Notes: generated by a model from the sequence alone, not told the origin. DNA of 64,000 nucleotides from Pelotomaculum sp. UBA1371 (GCA_002305915.1 DBRJ01000063.1:1-64000), one strand, 5' to 3'. Counted from the first letter of the stretch, positions 14,592 through 23,859 are shown. Translations and numbers: made by a program.

Positions 14592-17039
14592 ATGAAGTGG
14601 AGATGGCTTTTTCTCTGTCTGTTCTTACTCACATTTGTGGGACAGGCTGCAGGAGCCCAGGGTTTTTCAGACCCGGGCTTTCAGGATATCGAAGGCTCCT
14701 TTGCCAGGGAAGACATTGTTGAGCTTGCCGGTCAGGGTATCATCAGCGGTCTCAGCCCGGCCCAGTTTGGACCCGGCGAGAAGATCAGCCGGGGCCACTT
14801 TTGCCAACTTCTGGCCAGGGTGTTGGGGATCCAGCCTGTTTTTCCGGATCAGCCCGCGTTTTCCGACCTGCCCCGGGACTCTGCGGGAGCCGGCTATCTG
14901 GAAGCTCTGGCCGGGCTGGGTATCCTGACAGGAACAGGTAACAACGGGGCAGATGCGGACAAACCAGTCACCCGGCAGGATGCCGCCTTGCTCCTCTACC
15001 GCGCGCTGGCGGAAAAAACGGATCCAGCGTCCCTGGAAGGCAGATTTGCCGATGAAAGTCAGGTTTCGCCCTACGCTGTGGAAGGGGTTGCCTTTATTAC
15101 CCGCCAGGGTCTGATGGCAGGATTCGACGGATGCTTCCATCCGCAAAGGGAACTGACCCGGGCAGAGGCCGCAGTTCTGGCCGGGCGGCTGTTAAAGACA
15201 AGGCAAGGACAGGCTTTGACCGCCCTGCCGGTCATTTCCCCGCAATACCTGGAAATTTGTACGGGTGAGACCAGGAAAATCGAATCCGGCGCTGTGCGGA
15301 GGAAGCCGGCTTTTACTGTTGCCTGGGGCCTGGACGACCCGGGGGCCGGGCGGTTTGCTCCCGGCGGTTTCTTCACGGCGGGTCAGAGGGCTGGAAAGGT
15401 CACCATTACGGTTAACGCCGGCAGCGCAGCCTTCCCGGTTTATGCAGAGATTAAAGGCTGCCAGGCTGCGGAAAACAGCCCCGGTGCAAGCACTGGCATG
15501 GCGCAGAAAGAAGAGGAGGTAGAGGAATTAGCCCGGGAAGCGGCCTGCAGGGTTGTACCGCAGGAACCGGATGCCGGCTTCCAGGAGAGGGAATACAGGC
15601 TTTATGCCGGACCCGTGGAGGGGCTTACTTCCTCGGACGAGACTTGGACCGGCTTTTTGCGGCAGGGGGGCCGGGATATTATCATTGATTTAAAAGAGTT
15701 TCGTCCTGTTACGCAGGTTTCCCTTGAGTTTAAGCAGGACGCCGGAGCTGGTGTCTTTATTCCGGAATACCTGCAAGGCGAGGTGTCCCCCGACGGTGTG
15801 CTCTGGTATCAGCTGGGCCAGGTCCGGCATGGAGTGGAACCCTTTGAGCCGGCTGTATCGAGCAGGAACCTGACCCTCACCTTTCCGCCGGTCACCACCC
15901 GCTACCTTAAATTGAGCTTTCCTGTGGAAGTCTGGGTTTTTGCCAGGAATTTATCCGTAAAGGGTTACCCAGGGGGGACGGAACAGCCTGCGGTCCTGGC
16001 CATGGCCAATTATCGCCACAGCCAGGCCGCCGTCCAGGCGACGGAACAGGATGCCGGGGATATCCTGCTTGTCTATACCGGCAGCGGCAGCGGGGAAGAC
16101 ACCTGGTCCGTCCTGGATTTCCTGCCGGTGGTGGCCTATCAGGACGTCAGCGGGAAGCTCAGCGGGAGAATGTTTGACACGCTTCTCTTCCTGCCCTACC
16201 ATGGGATACCTGCTACAAGGGCAAGCTGGGAGGCCTACCTGGAAGATTTGTTTGCCCCCGGGAAGCAATTGCCGGCCCTGGAAGAGGCTGTTGCAAAGGT
16301 AAACGGAGTTGACGGTCTGCAGGGAAAGGAAAAGGTAATCCTGACCGTACCTTATCCTGATGAAAAAGAAAAGGCCTTCGGCAGTCTGGAGGAAGGCAAA
16401 TCGGTACTTTCTTTTTCAGAAGAAGATGCCGGAAGGGAGCAGGCCCTGGAAAACCGGTTTGCAGCAGTGCGCTGGTATTATAACAAAATGATGGAACGCT
16501 GGCGGGAGGCCGGGTTTAAGCACCTGGAACTGGATGGTATATACTGGTACAAGGAGTATATGGACCAGACCATTTCCGGTGAAAAAGAACTGGTGCAAAA
16601 TGTAGCCCGCCTGGTCCGGGGAAGGGGGCAAAATTTTTACTGGATTCCTTTTTACGGGGCGCAAGGATACGAGGAATGGAGATCCTATGGTTTTACGCAC
16701 GTTTTTTTACAGCCCAATTATTACGCTGTTGAAGATCAGCCGGAGGAGCGCATGGACAGGGCGGTGGAACTGGCCCGCCGGTATAAGACGGGCATTGAAC
16801 TGGAATATGATGAAAAAGTGCTCTCCAACCGCTATTTTTATGATTTGTTCTACAAACAGTTAAACAGGGCGCATCAGCTGGGCCTGGACGGCGAGGATGA
16901 AACAAATGCCTATTTCGCCGGATTAAAAAAGGCGCTGCTGGACGCCGCCTCCAGTAAAAGTCCCTCCATCCGGGCGGTTTATGATGATTTTTACAGATGG
17001 ATCAGCGGTACCTATACCCCGGACCGGGAGGTTCCTTAA
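14592..17039 (+). CDS. S-layer-homology protein with DUF4855 domain
   Basis: An 815-residue surface protein. It starts with a signal peptide ending near AGAQG. Three SLH repeats follow (about residues 25-205), each with the pattern F.D..... A.. .L...GI..G, which bind pyruvylated wall polymer. After an Ig-like region comes a discoidin-like stretch (about 340-465: RDIIIDLKEF, YLQGEVSPDGVLW, TRYLKLSFP). The long DUF4855 domain follows (about 500-800), with LDGIYWYKEY and FYWIPFYGAQG. DUF4855 looks like a TIM-barrel glycosidase-type fold, but its substrate is not established. The gene lies 62 nt after the GH3 gene with no terminator, so the two are probably one wall-related operon. Confidence 0.88.
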   Translation: MKWRWLFLCLFLLTFVGQAAGAQGFSDPGFQDIEGSFAREDIVELAGQGIISGLSPAQFGPGEKISRGHFCQLLARVLGIQPVFPDQPAFSDLPRDSAGAGYLEALAGLGILTGTGNNGADADKPVTRQDAALLLYRALAEKTDPASLEGRFADESQVSPYAVEGVAFITRQGLMAGFDGCFHPQRELTRAEAAVLAGRLLKTRQGQALTALPVISPQYLEICTGETRKIESGAVRRKPAFTVAWGLDDPGAGRFAPGGFFTAGQRAGKVTITVNAGSAAFPVYAEIKGCQAAENSPGASTGMAQKEEEVEELAREAACRVVPQEPDAGFQEREYRLYAGPVEGLTSSDETWTGFLRQGGRDIIIDLKEFRPVTQVSLEFKQDAGAGVFIPEYLQGEVSPDGVLWYQLGQVRHGVEPFEPAVSSRNLTLTFPPVTTRYLKLSFPVEVWVFARNLSVKGYPGGTEQPAVLAMANYRHSQAAVQATEQDAGDILLVYTGSGSGEDTWSVLDFLPVVAYQDVSGKLSGRMFDTLLFLPYHGIPATRASWEAYLEDLFAPGKQLPALEEAVAKVNGVDGLQGKEKVILTVPYPDEKEKAFGSLEEGKSVLSFSEEDAGREQALENRFAAVRWYYNKMMERWREAGFKHLELDGIYWYKEYMDQTISGEKELVQNVARLVRGRGQNFYWIPFYGAQGYEEWRSYGFTHVFLQPNYYAVEDQPEERMDRAVELARRYKTGIELEYDEKVLSNRYFYDLFYKQLNRAHQLGLDGEDETNAYFAGLKKALLDAASSKSPSIRAVYDDFYRWISGTYTPDREVP

Positions 17040-17143
17040 AAAGCAGTGAGAAACCGCCCCGGGTTCTGGTTGCCGGACTGGGGCCGTGGATCGGGCGGTT
17101 ACAGGCCGCAGCAAAGTAATTTTCGTTTGTTGTGGGAAAAGAA

Positions 17144-17168
17144 AAACCCGGCTGTCAGGGCCGGGTTT
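17144..17168 (-). terminator. Hairpin, terminator-like on the minus strand
   Basis: AAACCCGGC (17144-17152) pairs with GCCGGGTTT (17160-17168). On the minus strand it is followed by TTCTTTTC; on the plus strand only by the Ts within the stem. It may still end the SLH gene transcript, 105 nt upstream. Confidence 0.55.
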
Positions 17169-17261
17169 AAAAGAAGAATTTTTAGTGAAAACATGTAGTT
17201 AAGTCATATAATAATTAACATAGTTAACTAAGTCAACCGGTAATTTGTGGGAGCGAAACTG

Positions 17262-17299
17262 TCTGAATAGGTTGTCATAATCTGAATGGGTTGTCACAA
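17262..17299. repeat. Two abutting 19-bp direct repeats
   Basis: Positions 17262-17280 and 17281-17299 are directly adjacent copies that match at 17 of 19 bases (core TCTGAAT-R-GGTTGTCA). Tandem terminal repeats of this size occur in IS21-type element ends, and as iterons in replicons. No transposase or replication gene is present, so either would be a remnant. Confidence 0.6.
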
Positions 17300-17352
17300 T
17301 AAGATCTAATGGCGTTGGTTTCTCCAGATAAAGATAAACAAAACTGTAACAT

Positions 17353-17382
17353 TGTGGAAAATCGGGATAACTCTGTGGATAA
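17353..17382 (-). other. DnaA-box-like pair
   Basis: TGTGGATAA at 17374-17382 is the exact complement of the DnaA box TTATCCACA. A weaker copy, TGTGGAAAA, starts 21 bp upstream at 17353, so the two are on the same face of the helix. Two boxes are too few for a chromosomal origin; chance or a replicon remnant are both possible. Confidence 0.4.
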
Positions 17383-17784
17383 CTAGCGAATTGCGCCGGA
17401 GTCGCCGTTCATTTTCAACGGCATTTTTATCGCTCTCTCCTGCTGAATCCAGGAACAAAAAGGTTTGCAAAAAATTCTTTTGTCGTTATAATGGTAAAAG
17501 CTGAATTTATTACATTAACGAGTGTACTGCTGGTTTTATATTAAAACAGGTGTACTTTCTCTTTTTAAAAGGGATTTTTCCCCGTCCCTGGTTATTTTAT
17601 CATTGCTCCGGCATGTTATTATTTCCGGCGACTGTCTGATAAGTCACGTTTAATCCAATAACTCCTTTACCTATGGCTTTTTATCGCTTGACCCGGATCA
17701 CCCGTATTCTCCAAGATTTTGCGTATTCTCTTTAACAAGTATGGTTATTCTTGAGATATAAAGGGTAACCAGTTAACCCGTCCT

Positions 17785-17910
17785 TTGCCGGGTAAACTGA
17801 TTGCTTTGAATCTGGGCAGGCTCATCACAGGCTTAGAGGATTCGAGAATGTTTTTAAAACAGCCGGACATCTTAAATAAGGCGGCGGTCATCCTGGAAGA
17901 GCGGCTTTAA
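17785..17910 (+). pseudogene. Possible coding remnant (41 codons)
   Basis: The frame from TTG 17785 to TAA 17910 has natural-looking composition (LPGKLIALNLGRLITGLEDS, later KAAVILEERL). It stays open for about 12 further codons upstream to a TGA. There is no ribosome site before any start, so it looks like the 3' end of a lost gene more than a functional small gene. I do not recognise the product. Confidence 0.35.
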
Positions 17911-18111
17911 AGACCGGCCGGGCGGCATTGACTGCGCCGGAGAATTAAAAACCGGTTGTTTTTTGAAGGTCTCCTTCTTTGGATATTAATCAAACGCAGC
18001 AGGGAGGTGGTTGAAAAAAGAATTTGTCCCGAATTAGGAGGTGAGCGCAGCATTTAAGATTTTACTATGGTCCAAAATATCCTAAAATGATTTCATATTA
18101 AGGTTTATAAG

Positions 18112-20136
18112 GTGGTGTTCAATTTGACATTCGGGGCTTTCCCCATATACGCTGTTATCGCCTCGTTAGTGGGCATTCTGTTTGCCGGATATCTGGCCAT
18201 GATGGTTTTAAAGCTCCCTCCCGGCAACAAGCGTATGATTGAAATTTCAGGAGCTATTCAGGAAGGCGCCATGGCCTACCTGAACAGGCAGTACAAGACT
18301 ATTGCAGTGGTTGGAATCATTATTGCAGTTTTACTTTACTTTGGTCTAGGCTGGATTACAACCGTGGGCTTCATCGTAGGGGCTGTTTTTTCCGGGCTCT
18401 GCGGCTACGTGGGGATGTATGTAGCGGTGCGGAGCAACGCCCGGGTTTGTGAAGCGGCCAGAAAGGGTCTGTCCTATGCCCTGCTGGTGGCCTTTAAGGG
18501 CGGGGCCGTCACTGGTTTAATGTGTGTCAGCCTCGGCTTGCTGGGCGTTGCCGGCCTGTATGTATTATTCCAGGATCCCATCTACCTGGTTGGATTGGGC
18601 TTCGGCGGCAGTTTGATCAGCGTGTTTGCCCGTTTAGGCGGCGGTATCTACACCAAGAGCGCCGACGTCGGGGCTGACCTGGTGGGCAAGGTGGAAGCGG
18701 GCATTCCGGAAGACGACCCCCGCAACCCGGCTGTGATTGCCGACAACGTTGGAGACAACGTGGGGGACTGTGCCGGGATGGCGGCAGACCTGTTCGAAAC
18801 CTACGCCATTACGGCCATCGGCGCCATGCTGCTGGGTCAACTGTTCTTCCCCGGACAGCAGCAGTACGTTATTTACCCGCTAATTCTGGGTGGTATTGCC
18901 ATCATCGCCACAATTATCGGAAGCTATTTTGTCCGGCTCACTCAGGGGAAGGAAATTATGTCGGCTCTTTATAAAGGTTTGATTGCATCCGCCATAATTT
19001 CACTTATTGGTTTTTATCCGGTAACTACTTATATTTTTGGTTCCCCGCAGTATTTTTACACGGCCGTGGTGGGCGTTGCAGTGACCTTGGCCATTGTCTA
19101 TATTACCGATTACTATACCTCTACGCGGTTCCGGCCGGTCAGGACTATCGCCAAAGCTTCGGAGTCCGGACATGCAACCAACATTATCAGCGGCCTGTCC
19201 ATAGCCATGGAGGCCAGTGTTTCGCCGGCTTTCGTCATCGTTGCCGGAATTCTGATTTCCTACATTATCGGCGATGTATATGGAGTTGGGATAGCCTCAA
19301 TCGCAATGCTATCAATGACGGGTATCGTTGTGGCAATTGACTCCTACGGACCGATTACCGATAACGCCGGCGGCATTGCCGAAATGGCTGAACTGCCGCC
19401 TGAAGTACGCAATATTACCGACCCGCTGGACGCGGTGGGCAATACCACCAAAGCGGTGACCAAAGGTTATGCCATCGGCTCTGCCGGCCTGGCCGCCATC
19501 GTCCTGTTTGCTTCTTATACGATGGAGATAAGCCACGTGCGGGAGAGCGCCGGAATCCTGGAGAAACTAAGCTTTACTGTTGAGAATCCCTGGGTGCTGG
19601 CAGGACTTCTCATCGGCGGCGCCCTACCCTTTATCTTTTCTGCGCTGGCTATGGGCGCCGTTGGACGGGCCGCCAATCAGGTGGTCAACGAGGTGCGGCG
19701 CCAGTTCAGGGAGATCGAGGGGCTGATGGAAGGCAAGGCCCGGCCCGAGTACGGCCGCTGTGTTGATATTGTGACCAAGAGCGCAATTAAAGAAATGATC
19801 GTCCCCGGCCTGATTCCGGTAGTGGCGCCTCTCCTGGTGGGCTTGCTGCTGGGCGCCCAGGCCCTGGGCGGTATGCTCATGGGCGTAATCATCACCGGCC
19901 TGTTCCTGGCAATTATGCTGACGGCCGGAGGCGGTGCCTGGGACAACGCCAAGAAATATATTGAAGAGGGTAATTTCGGCGGCAAGGGCACCGAGGCTCA
20001 TGCGGCGGCGGTCACCGGCGACACGGTGGGCGACCCCTGCAAGGACACGGCCGGCCCGGCCATTAACCCGATGATCAAGGTGGTCAACATCGTAGCCCTG
20101 CTTATTGTGAGCTATGTTGCGTTAATCGTCCGTTAA
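18112..20136 (+). CDS. hppA: Membrane-bound proton-translocating pyrophosphatase, K+-independent type
   Basis: A 674-residue integral protein with about 16 membrane helices that couples hydrolysis of pyrophosphate to ion pumping. Diagnostic motifs are all intact: GADLVGKVE with EDDPRNPAVIADNVGDNVGD (the substrate site), and DTVGDPCKDTAGPAINPMIK near the C-terminus. The motif GNTTKAVTKG carries Lys where K+-dependent enzymes have Ala, which by family rules marks a K+-independent enzyme and therefore most likely a proton pump. GTG 18112 or TTG 18124 could be the start; the latter follows AAGGTGGTG. In sulfate reducers this enzyme can recover energy from the PPi made by ATP sulfurylase, which fits the apr-qmo block 10 kb away. 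Confidence 0.95.
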   Translation: MVFNLTFGAFPIYAVIASLVGILFAGYLAMMVLKLPPGNKRMIEISGAIQEGAMAYLNRQYKTIAVVGIIIAVLLYFGLGWITTVGFIVGAVFSGLCGYVGMYVAVRSNARVCEAARKGLSYALLVAFKGGAVTGLMCVSLGLLGVAGLYVLFQDPIYLVGLGFGGSLISVFARLGGGIYTKSADVGADLVGKVEAGIPEDDPRNPAVIADNVGDNVGDCAGMAADLFETYAITAIGAMLLGQLFFPGQQQYVIYPLILGGIAIIATIIGSYFVRLTQGKEIMSALYKGLIASAIISLIGFYPVTTYIFGSPQYFYTAVVGVAVTLAIVYITDYYTSTRFRPVRTIAKASESGHATNIISGLSIAMEASVSPAFVIVAGILISYIIGDVYGVGIASIAMLSMTGIVVAIDSYGPITDNAGGIAEMAELPPEVRNITDPLDAVGNTTKAVTKGYAIGSAGLAAIVLFASYTMEISHVRESAGILEKLSFTVENPWVLAGLLIGGALPFIFSALAMGAVGRAANQVVNEVRRQFREIEGLMEGKARPEYGRCVDIVTKSAIKEMIVPGLIPVVAPLLVGLLLGAQALGGMLMGVIITGLFLAIMLTAGGGAWDNAKKYIEEGNFGGKGTEAHAAAVTGDTVGDPCKDTAGPAINPMIKVVNIVALLIVSYVALIVR

Positions 20137-20174
20137 ACTGCGGAAGCAGGTATCATTATGAAGAAAATATGTAC

Positions 20175-20223
20175 GGCACAGGCCTCTGCAAGCGTCTTAC
20201 AGGGGCCTGTGCCTATTCTTTTT
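20175..20223 (+). terminator. Rho-independent terminator of hppA
   Basis: A perfect 10-bp stem, GGCACAGGCC (20175-20184) with GGCCTGTGCC (20204-20213), followed by TATTCTTTTT. Confidence 0.85.
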
Positions 20224-20392
20224 AAACCTTAATTATTCCTAAGTCAGATCCTTAATAGGACATCCAGGTCACACAGGATTTCCAGGCTTATGTTCATGTG
20301 TGATTTGAAAACGGCCATGTTTGAATTAGACTGTCTATGAAGAGCTGGTACAACAAAAGGCATGATTAGAAGATTTGTTCTGGGGATAGATC

Positions 20393-21460
20393 CTAATGAA
20401 CAGTATTAACAGGGGCACCGGGTTCTTCTGCTTGGGGAGGCTCTTCATACCAGCCGTTATTGACAAGCAGGTTCAGTCCTTCCCCGGTATGTTTTAAGAT
20501 TTCTGCCATAAGACGGGCAAAATCACCCGCCAAATCCTGTTTATCACCTGAGATGGAGATAGCCTTAGCGTAATTAGCCGCTAAGATCACGTTCATGGAC
20601 CGGACTTCCTGCAGCATCAACAAATCAGAAAAGGGTGCAATTTTTGAATCCGTTACACCTGATTCCCAGGCCATGGAAACGGGGAGATTATTATTGAGCA
20701 GCAATGTACTGAATATTTCGATATGCTTGCCGGCAATCTCTTTTCCCTTTTGCATGTATTGGCGTACCTGTTCTTCTTTTGCTACCTGGCCAAAGCCCGT
20801 GAATAAAGCCTTTCTCAAGTGGTTTCTCTGAAGATTGAAAAAGATGTGAGTAACATGAATAGAGTTCAATGGCTTTTGCTTTGAAATCCGGCTGCTCAGG
20901 AAGTTCTGTTTTGCTGCAAAGTTAAGTTTTTCGGGAACCCGGATTTGTGGCCACCTGGTAAAAATACCCTTTGAGAGCATGACACTTACGGATCTGTTAT
21001 AGATCTCTGCGGGGTCCGCCACACATTCGGTGAAATACTGGCGCACGTCACTGCGTACAGACATTTGCAGCGCGGTGCTGTATCCATCCAGCCTGCTTCT
21101 GGCCATGTCTGCCAGGAAACTGATAATAAACGAGTCTGAGAAAAGCCTGGGAGCTTCAAGATTTACATCTTCGGCGGTGAAGCCGCGGGGAATGGGGTGC
21201 TTCTCCCGGATATAGATTTCTGTAATCCGCTGAAGGTGCTTTCGGGCAATGCTTAGAGTATATTCCAGAACCTTTTTGATTTCCGGGTCTACAACGGTTT
21301 TCAAAAAATATTGAACCATCCGTTCCTTAATACTGCTTTCCATCCAGGAAGCCCACAGGTTGGCTATTTCTGAGGATGTCAGGCTGATGTTCTCTACAAT
21401 TTCAACCGGGTATTCCTTCGAGGGAGTGGGGGGATTAGATTGATTAACGGATAAATCCAT
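20393..21460 (-). CDS. DUF3231 family protein (tandem ferritin-like four-helix domains)
   Basis: A 355-residue protein matching the Firmicute DUF3231 family. It consists of two related helical halves (about residues 25-180 and 200-345). Each opens with a segment like LTSSEIANLWASWM or KPLNSIHVTHIFFNL and contains long amphipathic helices with His/Glu residues (ARKHLQRITEIY, AGKHIEIFSTLL). Members are restricted to spore formers and are often expressed during sporulation, but no biochemical role is agreed. The gene is monocistronic, converges with hppA and has a 130-nt 3' spacer containing no strong terminator of its own. Confidence 0.85.
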   Translation of the reverse strand: MDLSVNQSNPPTPSKEYPVEIVENISLTSSEIANLWASWMESSIKERMVQYFLKTVVDPEIKKVLEYTLSIARKHLQRITEIYIREKHPIPRGFTAEDVNLEAPRLFSDSFIISFLADMARSRLDGYSTALQMSVRSDVRQYFTECVADPAEIYNRSVSVMLSKGIFTRWPQIRVPEKLNFAAKQNFLSSRISKQKPLNSIHVTHIFFNLQRNHLRKALFTGFGQVAKEEQVRQYMQKGKEIAGKHIEIFSTLLLNNNLPVSMAWESGVTDSKIAPFSDLLMLQEVRSMNVILAANYAKAISISGDKQDLAGDFARLMAEILKHTGEGLNLLVNNGWYEEPPQAEEPGAPVNTVH

Positions 21461-21825
21461 TGCTTGTATGCCTCCGGATCTTTGGTATTGATGCTATTTT
21501 ATCTTTGCAGGTCTTTTTCTATGCATAGATGACGATGCAGTAAGTACAACAAAGCTGAAGTCCGGCAAGCCTGGAAAAACGAAAGTCCCGGTCACACTAA
21601 TCCGGACCGGGATCCCTCTATTTAGTCTAATTATCCAATGTCTTCAGACTTCGCGGCGATTGAAGCGGCATGCAGCTATTACAGGTTTGGTAAAAGCAGG
21701 AGAGGTCAATCTGGGAATAAATGGCTTGTCCTGTTTAAGACCGCCATAAAAAACAGCCAACCGGGCAGTTGCCGGATTTGCCCGTTGGCCGGAGTCTAAA
21801 AATTAATAAATAGTCTTAACTGATG
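21461..21825. other. Intergenic region with two hairpins
   Basis: A hairpin TCCCGGTC/GACCGGGA lies at about 21587-21613. A stronger minus-strand terminator is at 21748-21789. An open 53-codon plus-strand frame between them has no ribosome site. Otherwise I see nothing here. Confidence 0.45.
21748..21789 (-). terminator. Minus-strand terminator of the small membrane gene
   Basis: GCCAAC-C-GGGCA (21756-21767) pairs with TGCCC-GTTGGC (21779-21789) with a single bulge. On the minus strand it is followed by TGTTTTTTAT. Confidence 0.8.
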
Positions 21826-21993
21826 TTACGGTTGGCTTGTGCCGCTTTTTATATTGATCTGATTTCTTCCGGAAATGTCACGCAGGGAATCTGCAATGTC
21901 CTTTGCGTAAAAGATAAACGGAACTGTTAACAGTACTGAAGCCACAAGCATCATTGCCATTCCGGAGTTGCCCATGTCTTCTTTAATAAACAC
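21826..21993 (-). CDS. Small single-span membrane protein (55 residues)
   Basis: A short gene preceded by a near-perfect ribosome site, AGGAGGTGAT (read on the minus strand, 22003-22012). The GTG start at 21993 is about 13 nt away; an in-frame ATG lies at 21975. The peptide has an N-terminal charged stretch, one hydrophobic helix (MAMMLVASVLLTVPFIFY) and a 25-residue polar tail. It lies 104 nt downstream of the YhaM gene on the same strand and is followed by a terminator. I do not know the family; it is a candidate small membrane peptide of a spore former. Confidence 0.65.
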   Translation of the reverse strand: MFIKEDMGNSGMAMMLVASVLLTVPFIFYAKDIADSLRDISGRNQINIKSGTSQP

Positions 21994-22097
21994 TTTGCAG
22001 TCATCACCTCCTAAAAGATAGTGTTCTCCCTTTTAAGATTAAAAAACGAAAGAAATTATGGTTTCAAAACCATCTTAAAAAAACTTTTTATAAAGTA

Positions 22098-23042
22098 TTA
22101 TTTACAAAAAACGAACCTGTCCAGACCTTTAACCCACCTGCTCCAGTGGTCGTCCCCAGCAGCACGGTTTTCCACAGCCGAGTTGAACATATCTATGGCA
22201 GCGTCAATCATATCCAGATGGTGTAGCACGGCGGCTTCCAGGAATTTAGGCCTTTTCGGGGACTGCAACTCGTACTGCCCGTGGTGGCTGACGATCATAT
22301 GGAGCAGCTTGGTTCTGAGTTCTTCAGGAAAACCGGGTAGTTGGTCGATATAGCTGTCCAGGAGCCGCACTCCCAGGATGATATGCCCCAAAAGGCGGCC
22401 TTCGTCGGTGAAATCTATATGAGAATTCAGCCGGTATTCTTCCACTTTGCCGATATCGTGAAGAAGAGCGCCGGTCACCAGCAGATCTCGGTCAATTTGC
22501 GGGTAAACAGCAGCTAACCCTACTGCAGCGTTGGCGATGCCCAGACTGTGCTCCAAAAGACCACCGATAACAGCGTGGTGGTTGTGCTTGGCTGCCGGCG
22601 ACTTGAAAAGGGCGTTAAGAAAATCATTATCCGCCAGGATCAGGGACAGCAGATTTTTCAGGTGTGGGTCGTGCAGGGCTTTAACAATAGAAAAAAGCTG
22701 CTCCCTGGCAGTATCCAGGTCAATTTTGCTCGAGGGAATGAACCTGCCTGGATCTGCTTCATAATCCCGGCATACTGACATTGATGATATTTGGATCTGG
22801 GCTTTTCCGTTGTATTCCACAACTTGACCCTGGATGTTTACAATATCCCCGACCCGGCAGCTGTGATCTATCTCAGATACTGATTCCCAGATCCGGCCTT
22901 CCATTTGCCCCGTCCTGTCTCCCAGGACTACAGCCAGGTAATGCCCTGCTCCGCTGCGTAAAGGGAGCAACTTCTTCACTCTTAAAGCAAAGGTGCCGTT
23001 TACTGCCTGGCCCGGCCTGAGTTGTTCAATAGATGTTTCCAT
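22098..23042 (-). CDS. yhaM: YhaM-type 3'-5' exoribonuclease
   Basis: A 314-residue protein, the same length as B. subtilis YhaM. The N-terminal OB-fold (about residues 10-90) includes GQMEGRIWE and GDIVNIQGQV. The C-terminal HD phosphohydrolase domain carries the metal ligands in HNHHAVIGGLLEHSL, LLHDIGK and IVSHHGQYE, ending with AAVLHHLDMIDAAIDMF. YhaM degrades RNA and single-stranded DNA from the 3' end with Mn2+ or Co2+. The start ATG has a ribosome site (AGGAGGAAT). It is divergent from the small Cys-containing gene at 23251. Confidence 0.92.
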   Translation of the reverse strand: METSIEQLRPGQAVNGTFALRVKKLLPLRSGAGHYLAVVLGDRTGQMEGRIWESVSEIDHSCRVGDIVNIQGQVVEYNGKAQIQISSMSVCRDYEADPGRFIPSSKIDLDTAREQLFSIVKALHDPHLKNLLSLILADNDFLNALFKSPAAKHNHHAVIGGLLEHSLGIANAAVGLAAVYPQIDRDLLVTGALLHDIGKVEEYRLNSHIDFTDEGRLLGHIILGVRLLDSYIDQLPGFPEELRTKLLHMIVSHHGQYELQSPKRPKFLEAAVLHHLDMIDAAIDMFNSAVENRAAGDDHWSRWVKGLDRFVFCK

Positions 23043-23250
23043 TTTAGCAATTCCTCCTGTAAATCAACTCCTGTAATTATTCTAAACCGGATCCGGAACA
23101 CCTGGTTGTCGCATCCCCAGAAAATTTGTTCGGGGAACGGTAAATTTCTGGTATCAGGTGATTCCAGCAGGCCAGGAACGAGCCGGCATTTGATCCCTGA
23201 AAAAGGGAATTTTTCTCTCCTGCCGAAACACTAGGCAGGAGGTGTAAAAT

Positions 23251-23523
23251 GTGAAAATCGAACAAACCATGGAAACATTTTGCAGGATAATAAACAGGAA
23301 AACCAGGGTGAATATAAGGGTGCATCTCGCTGAGAGACTGTGCGGTTATGATCTGGTGCAGCTCAGCCATTGTCTTGAACAAGAAAATTGCCCTGCAGGA
23401 CAGCATTGTGAGTTTATTAAACAGGAAGAAGAAAAAGCCGTTGACCAGCTGATTCAGGATTACTATGAACAATTAAAGCTCAGGGATGAAATCAGGGAAA
23501 GATTGAAGGACTCAAATCAATGA
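23251..23523 (+). CDS. Small hypothetical protein with clustered cysteines
   Basis: A 90-residue protein. GTG start, 7 nt after a perfect AGGAGGTG; an out-of-frame ATG immediately before it is followed by TGA and is not used. The central part reads LSHCLEQENCPAGQHCEF, giving C-x5-C-x5-C, with another Cys near residue 11 (FCRIINRK) and RLCGYD between. This could be a small metal-binding motif. The C-terminal third is a charged helix. I do not recognise the family. Confidence 0.72.
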   Translation: MKIEQTMETFCRIINRKTRVNIRVHLAERLCGYDLVQLSHCLEQENCPAGQHCEFIKQEEEKAVDQLIQDYYEQLKLRDEIRERLKDSNQ

Positions 23524-23859
23524 TATTATCCGCATTCTTCCGGTTTACCTGCTCTGAGAGACTGGCACCAAAAAATACCATCTATTTCGATTGTTGGGCG
23601 ATTTTGAAAATGTCAAGGAGTCTTATATATCTAAAGACTTTTTGGTACTAATTTAATATAAGTGCATTACTACTAATTTTTCTTTAATAAATAATTAATT
23701 AAAAATACGTCAAAAATTGATTTTTTATGTTACTATTAGATACATGGGATTCTATCACACATCTATTTTTTGTCACAACAATTTTGTTGTGGCAGGGGCG
23801 GACGGCCCGTATGTAAGCGGCGGAACAAAAAATTTATTTAGTGGAGGGGATCTTAGTTC
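23524..23859. other. AT-rich promoter region of the amino-acid ABC operon
   Basis: Very AT-rich (about 23600-23760), consistent with a promoter region, though I cannot fix a single -35/-10 pair. It ends with the palindrome at 23774-23791 and a GC-rich leader. No gene seen. Confidence 0.45.
23774..23791 (+). promoter_or_regulatory. Palindrome upstream of the ABC operon
   Basis: CACAACA (23774-23780) and TGTTGTG (23785-23791) form a perfect 7-bp inverted repeat with a 4-nt centre, about 70 nt before the substrate-binding gene. It has no T tail, so an operator is more likely than a terminator. The regulator is unknown. Confidence 0.45.

Larger units (their letters stand above)
17040..18111. other. 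1.07-kb gene-poor region
   Basis: It holds a hairpin (17144-17168), two abutting 19-bp direct repeats (17262-17299), two TGTGG boxes of which one is a perfect DnaA box (17353-17382), and a 41-codon coding-like remnant (17785-17910). The last 200 nt carry two AGGAGG/GGAGG-type sites (about 18002 and 18036) with no gene behind them. The mixture suggests decayed mobile or plasmid-type DNA between the wall genes and hppA. Confidence 0.45.

Noticed and set aside
21636..21797. Plus-strand ORF of 53 codons between the DUF3231 gene and the small membrane gene
   Set aside because: No ribosome site, and its end runs through the minus-strand terminator.
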